Shown piece after piece: positions 33,290 through 42,670 of a stretch of DNA of 64,000 nt. Position numbers and translations under genes: made by a program. The stretch comes from Hyphomonas sediminis (GTDB taxonomy: Bacteria; Pseudomonadota; Alphaproteobacteria; Caulobacterales; Hyphomonadaceae). The DNA is taken from contig NZ_JAIEZP010000001.1 of NCBI RefSeq assembly GCF_019679475.1, forward strand, positions 2,728,001 through 2,792,000, written 5' to 3'. Each line of letters starts with the position of its first letter. The first letter of the stretch is position 1. The notes below the pieces were generated by a model. That model was not told the DNA's origin and did not search any database. It was given only the letters and a program-made list of their open reading frames with translations.

Positions 33290-34348
33290 ATGACTGCTCC
33301 GATGGAAGCCAGCAACAAGATCATCAACATCGCAGTTGTCGGATATGGCTACTGGGGCCCGAACCTTGTGCGCAACTTTTCCGAGCTGAATACGGCGCGT
33401 GTCCATACGGTCGTCGACCTGAACCCGAAGCTGCTGGAATTGGTGAACAAGCGCTATCCGGCGACAAAGACGACCACGGACTTCCAGGAAATGCTGCGCG
33501 ATCCGGAAATCGATGCGGTTGCCATTGCCACGCCGGTGAACACACACTTCTCGCTCGCCATGGCGGCCCTCAAGGCCGGCAAGCATGTGTGGCTGGAAAA
33601 GCCAATGGCGGAGACGTCGCTGCAAGCCCGCTCGCTGGTCGAGGAAGCCGAAAAGCGGGGCCTGATCCTGCATGTGGACCACACATTCATCTACACGGGC
33701 GCCGTGCAGAAGATCAAAAGCCTGATCGACTCCGGCGAACTCGGCAAGGTGCTCTATTTCGACTCGATCCGTGTGAACCTCGGCCTTTTCCAGCGCGATG
33801 TGAACGTGATTTCGGACCTCGGCGTGCACGATTTCTCGATCCTGGATTATCTGTTCAATGAGCATCCGATCGCGGTTTCGGCGTCAGGCATCAACCACTT
33901 CCCCGGCACGCCGGAGAACCTCGCTTACATCACCCTGTTTTACGAATCCGGGCTGATTGCGCACGCCAACGTTTCCTGGCTGGCGCCGGTGAAGGTTCGC
34001 CAGATCCTTATCGGAGGCTCGGACAAGATGATTACCTATGATGATCTTGAACCTTCCGAGAAGCTGAAGATCTACGACAAGGGCGTGAGCTTCACCGACG
34101 ATCCGAAGAAGATCCATGAAATGCGCGTGGGATATCGTACAGGCGATATGTGGGCGCCGAAGCTCGACGGGTCTGAAGCCCTGCGCGTTGAGGGTGAGCA
34201 TTTTGTTGACTGTATCCTCACCGGAAAAACGCCGATCACGGATGGCCGACTTGGTATGCGTGTTGTTGAAGTCATCGAAGCCGCCACCAGCTCCATGCGG
34301 GGCCGCGGCGAAACCGTACACCTGCCCCGCCAAGGAAGCTCTAAATGA
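33290..34348 (+). CDS. Gfo/Idh/MocA-family oxidoreductase, WbpB-like
   Basis: The 352-residue protein has an N-terminal Rossmann fold (IAVVGYGYWGPNLVRNF, about residues 14-30), the E-K-P motif at 103-105 and a C-terminal substrate domain with DLGVHDFSILDYL. Its expected reaction is NAD-dependent oxidation of C3 of UDP-GlcNAcA before transamination by the next gene product. The frame is open back to 33179 with TTG and ATG codons, but the ATG at 33290 fits the family start. Its end overlaps the aminotransferase gene by 4 bp. Confidence 0.88.
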   Translation: MTAPMEASNKIINIAVVGYGYWGPNLVRNFSELNTARVHTVVDLNPKLLELVNKRYPATKTTTDFQEMLRDPEIDAVAIATPVNTHFSLAMAALKAGKHVWLEKPMAETSLQARSLVEEAEKRGLILHVDHTFIYTGAVQKIKSLIDSGELGKVLYFDSIRVNLGLFQRDVNVISDLGVHDFSILDYLFNEHPIAVSASGINHFPGTPENLAYITLFYESGLIAHANVSWLAPVKVRQILIGGSDKMITYDDLEPSEKLKIYDKGVSFTDDPKKIHEMRVGYRTGDMWAPKLDGSEALRVEGEHFVDCILTGKTPITDGRLGMRVVEVIEAATSSMRGRGETVHLPRQGSSK

Positions 34349-35457
34349 TCCCGTTTGTTGATCTCAAGGCGCAGTACCATTCCATCAAGGAAGAAGTTGA
34401 CGCCGCTGTTCTGAAGACGCTGGAAAGCTGCGCCTTCACGCTCGGGCCGGAAGTTGCCGACTTTGAAAAGCTGTTTGCCGCTTACTGCAACAACACCCAC
34501 GCAATGGGCGTGAACAACGGCACGAGCGCGCTGCACCTGGCGCTGCTTGCGGCGGGCGTCGGCCCCGGTGATGAAGTGATCACCGTGCCGCACACCTTCG
34601 TGGCATCGGCTGCTTCTATCTACTATACCGGCGCAAAGATCGTGTTGTGCGATATCGATCCGGCAACCTACACGATGGACCCGGCCGCGCTGGAGGCGGC
34701 CATCACACCGCGGACCAAGGCGATCATCCCGGTTCACCTTTACGGCCAGATGGCCGACATGGACCCGATCATGAAGATCGCCGAAAAGCACGGCCTCGTG
34801 GTTCTGGAAGACGCGGCGCAGGCACACGGCGCCGAATATAACGGCCGCCGTGCAGGCTCGGTGGGCCATCTGGCCGGCTTCTCCTTCTATCCGGGCAAGA
34901 ACCTTGGCGCGGCCGGTGAAGGCGGCGCTGTGGTGACCAGCAGTGACGAATATGCCCGCCGCGTGAAAATGCTGCGCGACTGGGGCGCAGAGCGCAAATA
35001 CGAGCACGTTCTGAAAGGCTACAACATGCGCCTGGAGGGCATGCAGGGCGCTGTTCTGAAAGTGAAAATGAAGTACATTGAGCAGTGGACGGAAATGCGC
35101 CGCGCCGCCGCCAAGCGCTATGACGACATGTTCGCCGGAACCGGCGTGCAGACGCCCAAGCAGATGGAAAACCGTCGTCACGTCTACCACCTCTATGTCA
35201 TCCGCACGCCGGAACGCGCACGCTGGCAGGAGGAGCTGACGAAAAAAGGCATCCAGACCGGCATTCACTATCCGTACCCGGTGCACCTGCTGCCCGCTTA
35301 TGAAGACCTCGGCTACAAGGAAGGCCAGTTCCCGCATTCGGAAAAGGCCGGCAAGGAAGTGCTCTCCCTGCCGATGTATCCTGAACTGACGGGCGACATG
35401 CAGGCCGAAGTGGCTGAAGCCGTCACCGCGCTCCAGAAATCCCTGGTTCACAGCTGA
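34345..35457 (+). CDS. DegT/DnrJ/EryC1/StrS aminotransferase, WbpE-like
   Basis: The 370-residue PLP enzyme has the sugar-aminotransferase signature: PFVDLKAQY at the N-terminus, NNGTSALHLAL (57-67), LEDAAQAHGA with Asp156, and the Schiff-base Lys185 in FSFYPGKNLGAAGEGG. Position directly after the C3 dehydrogenase supports C3 transamination of UDP-GlcNAcA. Together with the acetyltransferase these three steps match part of the UDP-2,3-diacetamido-glucuronate pathway; the UDP-GlcNAc 6-dehydrogenase (WbpA) is not in the window. Confidence 0.92.
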   Translation: MIPFVDLKAQYHSIKEEVDAAVLKTLESCAFTLGPEVADFEKLFAAYCNNTHAMGVNNGTSALHLALLAAGVGPGDEVITVPHTFVASAASIYYTGAKIVLCDIDPATYTMDPAALEAAITPRTKAIIPVHLYGQMADMDPIMKIAEKHGLVVLEDAAQAHGAEYNGRRAGSVGHLAGFSFYPGKNLGAAGEGGAVVTSSDEYARRVKMLRDWGAERKYEHVLKGYNMRLEGMQGAVLKVKMKYIEQWTEMRRAAAKRYDDMFAGTGVQTPKQMENRRHVYHLYVIRTPERARWQEELTKKGIQTGIHYPYPVHLLPAYEDLGYKEGQFPHSEKAGKEVLSLPMYPELTGDMQAEVAEAVTALQKSLVHS

Positions 35458-35526
35458 TACCAGCGGGCGGCGGGAAGGATTTCCGCTGCCTGAACCACTC
35501 TCAAGATCACTCAGGCAGAACGACAA

Positions 35527-36504
35527 ATGAAACTCGAAGGCGCAAAAATCCTGGTCACCGGCGGCTGCGGCCTCATCGGCTCGACAACCATCGACCAAAT
35601 TTTGGCAACGGAAAATCCGGGCAAGGTCGTCATCTTCGACAACCTCGTGCGCGGCTCGATGCGCAATGTCGAGGACATCCTGAAAGATCCGCGTGTCGAG
35701 CTGGTGCGCGGCGACATTCGTGACGCCAAGGCCGTGCTGGACGTGACCGAAGGCATGGACGCCGTAATCCACATGGCCGCTATCCGCATCACCGCCTGCG
35801 CCGCCGAACCGCGCGAGGCGATGGAAGTGATGTGCGACGGCACATACAACGTCGTGGAAGCCGCGCAGAAAGCCGGCGTGAAGAAGGTTCTCGCCGCCTC
35901 GTCCGCCTCCGTCTACGGCCTCGCCGATACCTTCCCCACCAAGGAAGACCATCACCCCTACAACAACCGCACCTGGTATGGCGCCTCCAAGGTGATGCTG
36001 GAGGGCCTGCTGCGCTCCTTCAACGACATGTATGGCCTGGACTATGTGTCGACCCGCTACTTCAACGTCTACGGCCCGCGGATGGACATCCATGGGAAGT
36101 ATACGGAGGTTTTGGTGCGCTGGATGCAGCGTATCGAAGAAGGCACGCCGCCGCTGATCCTGGGCGATGGCACAACCTCAATGGACTTCATCTATATCGA
36201 AGACCTTGCCCGCGCGAACGTGCTGGCGCTGAAGTCTGATGTTTGCGACGAAGTGTTCAACGTTGCCTCCGGCGTGGAGACCAATCTCAACGAGCTGGCC
36301 GCCGCCCTGATGAAGGTGATGGATGCGCCCGCCGGCATGGCGCCGGAATATGGCCCGGAGCGGAAGGTGAACCCGGTTGCCCGGCGCCTGGCGGACACGA
36401 CGAAGGCCCGCGACCTGCTGGGCTTTGAAGCGCAGATCGACCTTGAAGAGGGCCTGCGCCGCCTCGTTGCCTGGTGGCGCGCCAACAAGGACGTGTTTGA
36501 ATGA
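35527..36504 (+). CDS. NAD-dependent sugar-nucleotide epimerase/dehydratase (extended SDR)
   Basis: The 325-residue extended SDR has the NAD-binding G12-x-x-G15-x-x-G18 motif, VIHMAA (80-85), an SSASVYG segment and the catalytic Tyr151/Lys155 pair (YGASK). The C-terminal part (RYFNVYGPRMD, DFIYIEDLARAN, NVASGVETNLNELA) resembles UDP-glucose or UDP-GlcNAc 4-epimerases. It comes 69 bp after the WbpE-like gene; that gap contains a TGCCTGA/TCAGGCA inverted repeat. It overlaps the second aminotransferase by 4 bp. The exact epimerisation or dehydration is not determined. Confidence 0.9.
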   Translation: MKLEGAKILVTGGCGLIGSTTIDQILATENPGKVVIFDNLVRGSMRNVEDILKDPRVELVRGDIRDAKAVLDVTEGMDAVIHMAAIRITACAAEPREAMEVMCDGTYNVVEAAQKAGVKKVLAASSASVYGLADTFPTKEDHHPYNNRTWYGASKVMLEGLLRSFNDMYGLDYVSTRYFNVYGPRMDIHGKYTEVLVRWMQRIEEGTPPLILGDGTTSMDFIYIEDLARANVLALKSDVCDEVFNVASGVETNLNELAAALMKVMDAPAGMAPEYGPERKVNPVARRLADTTKARDLLGFEAQIDLEEGLRRLVAWWRANKDVFE

Positions 36505-37637
36505 TCCCGATCATCAAGCCCCTGATGGACGAAGCGGAAGCAAACGCCGCCGCGCGCGTGATCCTTTCCGGCTGGGTGACCCAGGGACCGGAAGTCGCCG
36601 CCTTCGAAAAGGACTTCGCCGCCTATACCGGCGCGGCCCACGCGACAGCCGTTTCCAACTGCACGACAGGCCTGCACCTGGCTCTGCTCGTTGCCGGCGT
36701 GAAGGCCGGGGACGAGGTGATCACGGTCAGCCATTCCTATATCGCGACCGCCAATTCCATCCTCTATTGCGGCGCAAAGCCGGTGTTCGTCGATGTCGAT
36801 GCCGACACGATGAACATGGACCCTGCCCTGATCGAGGCGGCCATCACACCGAAAACCAAAGCCATCCTGGTGGTTCACCAGATCGGCATGCCAGCGGACA
36901 TGGCGCGCATTATGCCCATCGCCCGCCAGCATGGGCTGAAGGTGATCGAGGATGCCGCCTGCGCCGTTGGGGCCGAGCTGCTGTGGGACGGCGAATGGCA
37001 GAAGGTTGGCCGGGTTTGGGGCGATGTCGCCGTTTTCTCGTTCCATCCGCGCAAGATCGTTTCGACCGGCGATGGCGGCATGATTACCACGCCGCATGCA
37101 GATTGGGACGCTCAATTCCGCCTGCTGCGCCAGCATGGCATGAGCGTGCCCGACACCGTGCGCCACAAGGCGAACACGGTGATTTTCGAAGAGCATCCGA
37201 TCATGGGGTATAATTACCGCATGACGGACATTCAGGCCGCCGTTGGCCGCGAACAACTCAAACGCCTGCCGGGCGTTGTGGCCCGCCGCCGCGAGATTGC
37301 CGATCGGTACCGGGAGCGTCTTGCGGACGCCCAATGGCTAGGTATGCCCGCAGAGCCCGCCTGGGCCCGCTCGAACTGGCAAAGCTTCAGCGTACGCCTG
37401 CCTGACCAGGCGGACCAACGGGAAGTGATGCAGGCGATGCTCGACAAGGGCATCTCCACGCGCCGCGGCATTATGTGTGCGCATCGCGAAAAGGTGTATT
37501 CCGGTAGTCCGCTGCACGCGCCGCTGCAAAACTCGGAAATCTCGCAAGACAAGCGGATCATTCTGCCGCTTTATGTCCAGATGACGGACGCCGATATTGA
37601 CGCGGTAACAGACGGCCTCAAGAAAGCGACGAAATAG
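36501..37637 (+). CDS. Second DegT/DnrJ/EryC1/StrS aminotransferase
   Basis: The 378-residue PLP enzyme has IIKPLMDEAE at the start, SNCTTGLHLAL (52-62), HSYIATANSI, IEDAACAVGAE with Asp151, and the Schiff-base Lys185 in FSFHPRKIVSTGDGG. HPRK instead of a P-G-K motif places it in a subgroup different from the WbpE-like neighbour, closer to perosamine synthase-type enzymes. Coupled to the SDR gene, it probably makes a second amino sugar (4-amino or 3-amino). The stop codon overlaps the GTG of the ABC permease by one base. Confidence 0.9.
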   Translation: MIPIIKPLMDEAEANAAARVILSGWVTQGPEVAAFEKDFAAYTGAAHATAVSNCTTGLHLALLVAGVKAGDEVITVSHSYIATANSILYCGAKPVFVDVDADTMNMDPALIEAAITPKTKAILVVHQIGMPADMARIMPIARQHGLKVIEDAACAVGAELLWDGEWQKVGRVWGDVAVFSFHPRKIVSTGDGGMITTPHADWDAQFRLLRQHGMSVPDTVRHKANTVIFEEHPIMGYNYRMTDIQAAVGREQLKRLPGVVARRREIADRYRERLADAQWLGMPAEPAWARSNWQSFSVRLPDQADQREVMQAMLDKGISTRRGIMCAHREKVYSGSPLHAPLQNSEISQDKRIILPLYVQMTDADIDAVTDGLKKATK

Positions 37638-38518
37638 TGACTGACGCAAATCTGACAGGCAAGACAGACCCGGCGCCTCTGCCGGATCGAAAGAGCGAGA
37701 GGATAACCCGCATCCGGCCGGATCGCGGGCTTCTTGACGTCGAGCTTGATCAACTCTGGCTGTATCGCGGACTTCTGGCGACGCTCGTGAAACGGGACAT
37801 CTCCGTTCTCTACAAACAAGCCGCGCTGGGCGTCGGCTGGGCCGTTATTCAGCCGATCTTCGCCGTGATCATTTTTACGGTCGTGTTCAGCTATATTGCC
37901 AAACTGCCTGTGCCGGGAGACGTGCCCTATCCAGTGTTTGCATTTGCGGCTGTTCTTCCGTGGACATACTTTGCGGAGTCCATCAGGCGGGGTGCGACCA
38001 ATCTTGTGAATGAGTCAAACCTGGTGAAGAAGGTTTTCTTCCCGCGCATCCTCATTCCTCTAGCCGGGGTCATCGCGCCGTTTCTGGATTTTCTGATCGC
38101 CTTCGCCGTAATGATCATCCTCATGCTTGTGATGGGTGTGACGCCAACCTGGCGACTGATTGCGGTAGTTCCATTTATCGCCCTTGCCGCCATGCTGGCA
38201 CTGGGCGTTTCATTGTGGCTTGCACCGATCAATGTTCGCTACCGCGACGTAAAACACACCCTGACATTCATGCTGCAGATCTGGATGTATGCTTCCCCGG
38301 TGGTGTACTCCTCCGACCTCGTGCCGGACGAATGGCATTGGGCCTACGCCCTTAACCCGATGGTGGGCGTGATCGAAGGGTTTCGCTGGGCGGTGACGGG
38401 AACAGAATTTCCAGACCTGACCATGTTGGCGATCAATGGCGCCATGATATTGACGCTGTTCCTGACCGGGCTTGTTTTCTTCAAGCGCATGGAACGCAGC
38501 TTTGCGGATGTAATCTGA
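37637..38518 (+). CDS. Polysaccharide ABC transporter permease (Wzm/TagG type)
   Basis: The 293-residue ABC-2 type protein has about six transmembrane helices. Landmarks are DLLWR-type LYRGLLATLVKRDISVLYKQAALGVGW at the N-terminus, the conserved PWTYFAESI and NLVKKVFFPR segments after helix 2, and VRYRDVKHTLTFMLQIWMYASPVVY near helix 5. It exports undecaprenyl-linked glycan together with the following ATPase. The start is GTG overlapping the previous stop, and its stop overlaps the ATPase start (TGATG). Confidence 0.93.
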   Translation: MTDANLTGKTDPAPLPDRKSERITRIRPDRGLLDVELDQLWLYRGLLATLVKRDISVLYKQAALGVGWAVIQPIFAVIIFTVVFSYIAKLPVPGDVPYPVFAFAAVLPWTYFAESIRRGATNLVNESNLVKKVFFPRILIPLAGVIAPFLDFLIAFAVMIILMLVMGVTPTWRLIAVVPFIALAAMLALGVSLWLAPINVRYRDVKHTLTFMLQIWMYASPVVYSSDLVPDEWHWAYALNPMVGVIEGFRWAVTGTEFPDLTMLAINGAMILTLFLTGLVFFKRMERSFADVI

Positions 38519-39774
38519 TGCCTGACTTTGCCATCCGGGCGCAAGGCCTTTCAAAGAAATATCGGCTGGGCGCAGCGAGCAACCAGAATGACAGCCTGCG
38601 CGACGCGCTCGCTTCCGGCCTGAAGCAACTGACCGGACGCGGACAGGCGCGTCAAAATGGCGAGTTTTGGGCGCTTAACAATGTTTCATTTGAGATCGCG
38701 CGCGGCGAGAATGTCGGTATCATCGGCCTGAACGGCGCCGGGAAGTCGACGCTATTGAAGGTGCTTTCCCAGATCGTCACGCCCACACGAGGTTCGGCAG
38801 AAATTCGCGGCAGGCTGGGCGCGCTTCTGGAAGTAGGCACCGGGTTCCACCCTGAACTCACCGGGCGCGAGAACATTTTTCTGTATGGGTCGATCCTTGG
38901 AATGAGCCGCGACGAGGTGGCCGCCAAGCTCGATCAGATTGTCGCGTTTTCCGAGATTTCGGACTTTATCGATACGCCGGTGAAGCGGTATTCCTCGGGC
39001 ATGTATGTGCGCCTGGCGTTTGCGGTTGCCGCGCACCTTGAGCCCGACATTCTGCTGCTGGATGAAGTGCTTGCGGTTGGCGATTTTGCCTTCCAGAAAA
39101 AGTGTATGGACTTCGCCCGGTCGCTTGAACGGCGTGGCTCCACGATCCTTTTCGTTTCCCACAATATGTTCACGATCAAGAGCTTCTGCCCTCGGGTCAT
39201 CTATCTGCGCAAAGGCGAAGTTGTTTATGATGGCCCGACGGACGAGGGCTTGCGCATGTATGAAGCCGATAGCCGCCTGGCGCTGAGCCCATGGTTCCGG
39301 TCTGAGGATGGGAGCGCACCGCCAATAACGATAACCGACATCAGTCAGACTGACATACACGGCGCAGAAAAGACTGTATTCGACTATGGCGAGCGGATGA
39401 AAGTCCGCATCCGGTATGAAGCCAGCGAGCCGGTCAGAACGCCAGATTTCCGGATCGGTATTGACCGGTCTGACGAAGTGCACTGCTGCAGCTTTTCGAC
39501 CGAGGCAGATGGCATTCCCATCTCCCAGGTAGTCGGCGAAGGCGTTATCGAACTGATCACCCCTCCCCTGAAGCTTGTTGCGGATACCTACACCACGACC
39601 ATCACCATTCGCGTGGCCGGACGCTCTATCGTGTCGCAACTTGGCGTGCCTTTCCACATGCGGCACGAGGTCTTCCAATCAAGCGTCTTTGGAGTGTTCC
39701 ACGAAGCCGGCAGCTGGCAGGTCGAAACCCAACAATCTGATGTTAAAATGAAGGCCTCCAATGACCAGCGTTGA
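38518..39774 (+). CDS. Polysaccharide ABC transporter ATPase with C-terminal glycan-recognition domain (Wzt type)
   Basis: The 418-residue protein has an ABC ATPase domain (Walker A GLNGAGKST near residues 72-80, YSSGMYVRLAFA signature, LLLDEVLAVGD Walker B) and an extra C-terminal domain of about 165 residues. That domain (from about residue 250, SPWFRSEDGS) is a predicted beta-sandwich like the Wzt carbohydrate-binding domain, which recognises the modified non-reducing end of the polymer. It implies that the chain is capped and recognised before export. It overlaps a glycosyltransferase gene by 14 bp. Confidence 0.92.
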   Translation: MPDFAIRAQGLSKKYRLGAASNQNDSLRDALASGLKQLTGRGQARQNGEFWALNNVSFEIARGENVGIIGLNGAGKSTLLKVLSQIVTPTRGSAEIRGRLGALLEVGTGFHPELTGRENIFLYGSILGMSRDEVAAKLDQIVAFSEISDFIDTPVKRYSSGMYVRLAFAVAAHLEPDILLLDEVLAVGDFAFQKKCMDFARSLERRGSTILFVSHNMFTIKSFCPRVIYLRKGEVVYDGPTDEGLRMYEADSRLALSPWFRSEDGSAPPITITDISQTDIHGAEKTVFDYGERMKVRIRYEASEPVRTPDFRIGIDRSDEVHCCSFSTEADGIPISQVVGEGVIELITPPLKLVADTYTTTITIRVAGRSIVSQLGVPFHMRHEVFQSSVFGVFHEAGSWQVETQQSDVKMKASNDQR

Positions 39775-40807
39775 TGTGGTTGTCCCCTGCTACAACTACG
39801 CTCACTATCTTGAGGGATGCATAGCGACGGTGCTTTCGCAGCGCGATGTCGAGGTACGCATCCTGATTATCAATGACTGCTCACCAGATAATACAGAAGA
39901 GGTCGCGCAACGTCTGGCGGAGAGCGACCCGCGCATCACATACCTCAGGAACGAACGGAACCTTGGCCTGATCGGAACGGCGAACCGGGGCGTCATGGAT
40001 TGGGCGACGGGAGACTATGTCGTCCTTCTCTCAGCCGATGACTTGCTCGCGCCGGGCGCGCTCGCCCGCGCCGCCGGCCTGATGGACGCCAACCCCGAAA
40101 TCTCCCTGACTTACGGCATGGCGCTTATGTTGCACGATAATCAGCCAGCGCCCGTCGTTCAGGATACGAGAAGCGCAGACACAAGAATTGTTCCCGGTCC
40201 GGATTTCCTGAAACATCTGTGCGAACAGGGAAACGCCGTTCCTACGCCAACCGCAGTCATGCGCACCAGCGTTCAACATCGCATTGGCGGATACAATGAC
40301 AGGTTCAAGCACACGTCCGATGTTGACACCTGGCTACGCGCTGCCGCGGCTGGTTCCATCGGTATCATCAACGCAGTGCAGGGATTGTATCGCTGGCACG
40401 ATACCAATATGAGCGCCGCCTACCAGCGGCGCCCGATCGGTGACCGCCGCGAAATGCTTGCGACCTGCGAAGAATTCTTCCGTCTGCAGGGCGATCGGTA
40501 TCCGGAGTTTGCCGATTGGCTGGACGCCATGAAACAGCGCTTCGCCCAGGAAGCCCTTTGGATCGCCAGCTGCTCTTTCAATGATCCGCACGATGCCTCC
40601 TGGAGGGATAGCCTGTCCTTTGCCAGCGAGCTGAATTCTGCCCTGTGGACATCACCGGTGTGGTGGAAGCTGATGGCGAAGCGCGCGGTGGGAACCAAGG
40701 TGGCCGCGCGACTGTCCCGCTCGACAATCGAACCCGCGCTCAACGACAATGGTCGCATCTGGTTTGAACACGGCGAACAGATTGGCTGGTGGCCGGGCAA
40801 CGCCTGA
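39761..40807 (+). CDS. Family 2 glycosyltransferase
   Basis: The 348-residue protein has the GT2 start VDVVVPCYNYAHYLEGCIATVL, INDCSPDNTEEVA, the metal-binding LLSADDLL motif and a C-terminal HTSDVDTWLRAAAAG segment. There are no transmembrane helices, so it acts at the cytosolic membrane face. It is the last gene of the plus-strand block and overlaps the ABC ATPase gene by 14 bp. It probably adds a sugar to the exported glycan; donor and acceptor are unknown. Confidence 0.9.
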   Translation: MTSVDVVVPCYNYAHYLEGCIATVLSQRDVEVRILIINDCSPDNTEEVAQRLAESDPRITYLRNERNLGLIGTANRGVMDWATGDYVVLLSADDLLAPGALARAAGLMDANPEISLTYGMALMLHDNQPAPVVQDTRSADTRIVPGPDFLKHLCEQGNAVPTPTAVMRTSVQHRIGGYNDRFKHTSDVDTWLRAAAAGSIGIINAVQGLYRWHDTNMSAAYQRRPIGDRREMLATCEEFFRLQGDRYPEFADWLDAMKQRFAQEALWIASCSFNDPHDASWRDSLSFASELNSALWTSPVWWKLMAKRAVGTKVAARLSRSTIEPALNDNGRIWFEHGEQIGWWPGNA

Positions 40808-40837
40808 GTTGGCAGTCAGGAGCCGCCTGCCGAAACG

Positions 40838-42670
40838 CTATCCATTCGCGCCGAGCAGAAAATTGCGCAACCACAGCACAAGATAGCTGGTCGCGCCATA
40901 AAACTCCCACCACGGCGTAGAGAATGTTTTCAGGCGCCAGGAGGTGACGGGCCCCATACGCCATCTCAGCGAGGAGATGCCTTTCAGGAACGGGATCACC
41001 TCGCCCCGAAGAAGGTATTTCATATTGTAGGCGCCGCGGCCGATATCATAGAATTTGTAGAGCGCGGCCACGTCCTTTTCCTTGCGGCCATGATGGTGCG
41101 AAATCACCATGCCCGGATGGTAGGCGCCGTCCCATCCGGCACTTCCTGCGCGAGCGGCTGCGTCCATGTCTTCGCCGGCAAACAATCGGCCCGCGCCCAT
41201 CGACTCATCGAAACCGCAAATATCCGCAAAAGCTTCGCGGCGAAATGCAAGATTGGCCCCGATCAGACCGTCCGTATGAAGATACTGCCCCGCAGGATAG
41301 CGCCTGGAAACCTGAGAGAAGTTCACCGTTACTGCTGCATCGGTCTCATCGAACAGCTCCACCCTGCCGGTAACATAACCGAGGGTTTTATCCTTGAAGG
41401 CCGTCCGGACTTCCGTGAGAAAGTTCGGATCGACATAGCAATCATCATCGGTAAAGGCGAGAATGCGACCACGCGCATGAGCAACACCGGTGTTACGGGC
41501 AGCGCTCACGCCACGCTTGGTCTCAATCAACAGCTTTGCCGGAACAGGCATAGCGGCCAGTTCCCGCTCGACAATTTCTCGCGTATCATCCGTAGACCCA
41601 TTGTCTACGACAATTAACTCCCAGCTACCTTTGTACCGAATGTTCCGGATCGCATCGAGGCAGGCAACGATCTGTTCGCTGCGGTTGCAGGTCCCAACGA
41701 CAAGAGAAATGTCCAGTGGGTCTGACGTAACATTGCGCGCAATCCGAACCCGCCGCTGGCCGCCGCGGCAGGCCACCGGGCCATCGGGATCAAACTTCCG
41801 AAAGCGCCAGCGAACGAGTATTTTCAAACGTTCCCGCAGGGTGACGCCGTGGCGTCTTGCGACCATATCGAAGAATGGTGTGCGCCGGACAGCATCCCAG
41901 TAGAGCCAGGCCCAGGGATGATAGGAACGGGAAATCCAAGGCTTCTGTGAGCCAGTATAGTGGACAATGCACGGCGCTTCCGCGTAGCCCGGCATTTCAT
42001 GGCGGGCCATGTTGATTGCGGTCGTCGCCTGCACATTCCACTTGCCAGGCAGCCGACTGACGGCGCCCCAGTAGACATGATTGATTGCGTCCTGGTCAGG
42101 CCAGGGAAAACGATCTCCCTCCCTGCTATAGAGCTCAATCGCCCGGGTGAACCCTTTCTCTGCCCGCACGCGATCAAGGTCAATCAACAGCACACCAACG
42201 TTTATGTAGTCATGTCCCGCAGGAAGGCCCCACTTCTCGGCAAAAGCGTCCGCATCTTCGTTCACATCAATTGCGGCCGCTATAGAATGACCGCCAATAT
42301 CCCACCGGGAGAGTTCCCTGAGATCTGTCGTAACGATCAAGTCTACATCGAGGTAGATCACCCGATGGCAATCGGCCGGGGCGAGCTTTTCGAGGCCTAA
42401 ACGGAACAGGATCGCCCTGGTGAAATGCCCTCTGCTTCCAAATGCGGGAAGATCGTCTTCCTCGACATCGATCCAGACGAACTCCGCCCCTTTTGCGCAC
42501 TTCTCGACCAGACGCCGAGCCTCAGCGTCGATGTCCACAGATAGGATAATAAAACGAAACGCATCCGCAGGCGCCAGTTTCACAATCGACGCAATTGTTG
42601 CAGCCAGATGCGGCGCATAGTTGCCGTCGACACCGAAAGCGACATCCGTGCGAAGGGCTGGCGCAATCAT
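40838..42670 (-). CDS. Bifunctional glycosyltransferase, GT8 domain fused to GT2 domain
   Basis: The 610-residue protein combines two catalytic domains. Residues 1-290 are a GT8 (LgtC-like) retaining transferase with the D108-V-D110 metal motif and the family's H-x-x-G-x-x-K-P-W sequence (HYTGSQKPW, 237-245). Residues 320-545 are a GT2 inverting transferase with ISLVVGTCNRSEQIV, VVDNGSTDDT and D408-D-D410. A linker with a basic RWRFRK stretch joins them, and a C-terminal amphipathic part follows. It might add two sugars in succession. The start overlaps the upstream GT2 gene by 4 bp in an operon with a deacetylase. Confidence 0.88.
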   Translation of the reverse strand: MIAPALRTDVAFGVDGNYAPHLAATIASIVKLAPADAFRFIILSVDIDAEARRLVEKCAKGAEFVWIDVEEDDLPAFGSRGHFTRAILFRLGLEKLAPADCHRVIYLDVDLIVTTDLRELSRWDIGGHSIAAAIDVNEDADAFAEKWGLPAGHDYINVGVLLIDLDRVRAEKGFTRAIELYSREGDRFPWPDQDAINHVYWGAVSRLPGKWNVQATTAINMARHEMPGYAEAPCIVHYTGSQKPWISRSYHPWAWLYWDAVRRTPFFDMVARRHGVTLRERLKILVRWRFRKFDPDGPVACRGGQRRVRIARNVTSDPLDISLVVGTCNRSEQIVACLDAIRNIRYKGSWELIVVDNGSTDDTREIVERELAAMPVPAKLLIETKRGVSAARNTGVAHARGRILAFTDDDCYVDPNFLTEVRTAFKDKTLGYVTGRVELFDETDAAVTVNFSQVSRRYPAGQYLHTDGLIGANLAFRREAFADICGFDESMGAGRLFAGEDMDAAARAGSAGWDGAYHPGMVISHHHGRKEKDVAALYKFYDIGRGAYNMKYLLRGEVIPFLKGISSLRWRMGPVTSWRLKTFSTPWWEFYGATSYLVLWLRNFLLGANG

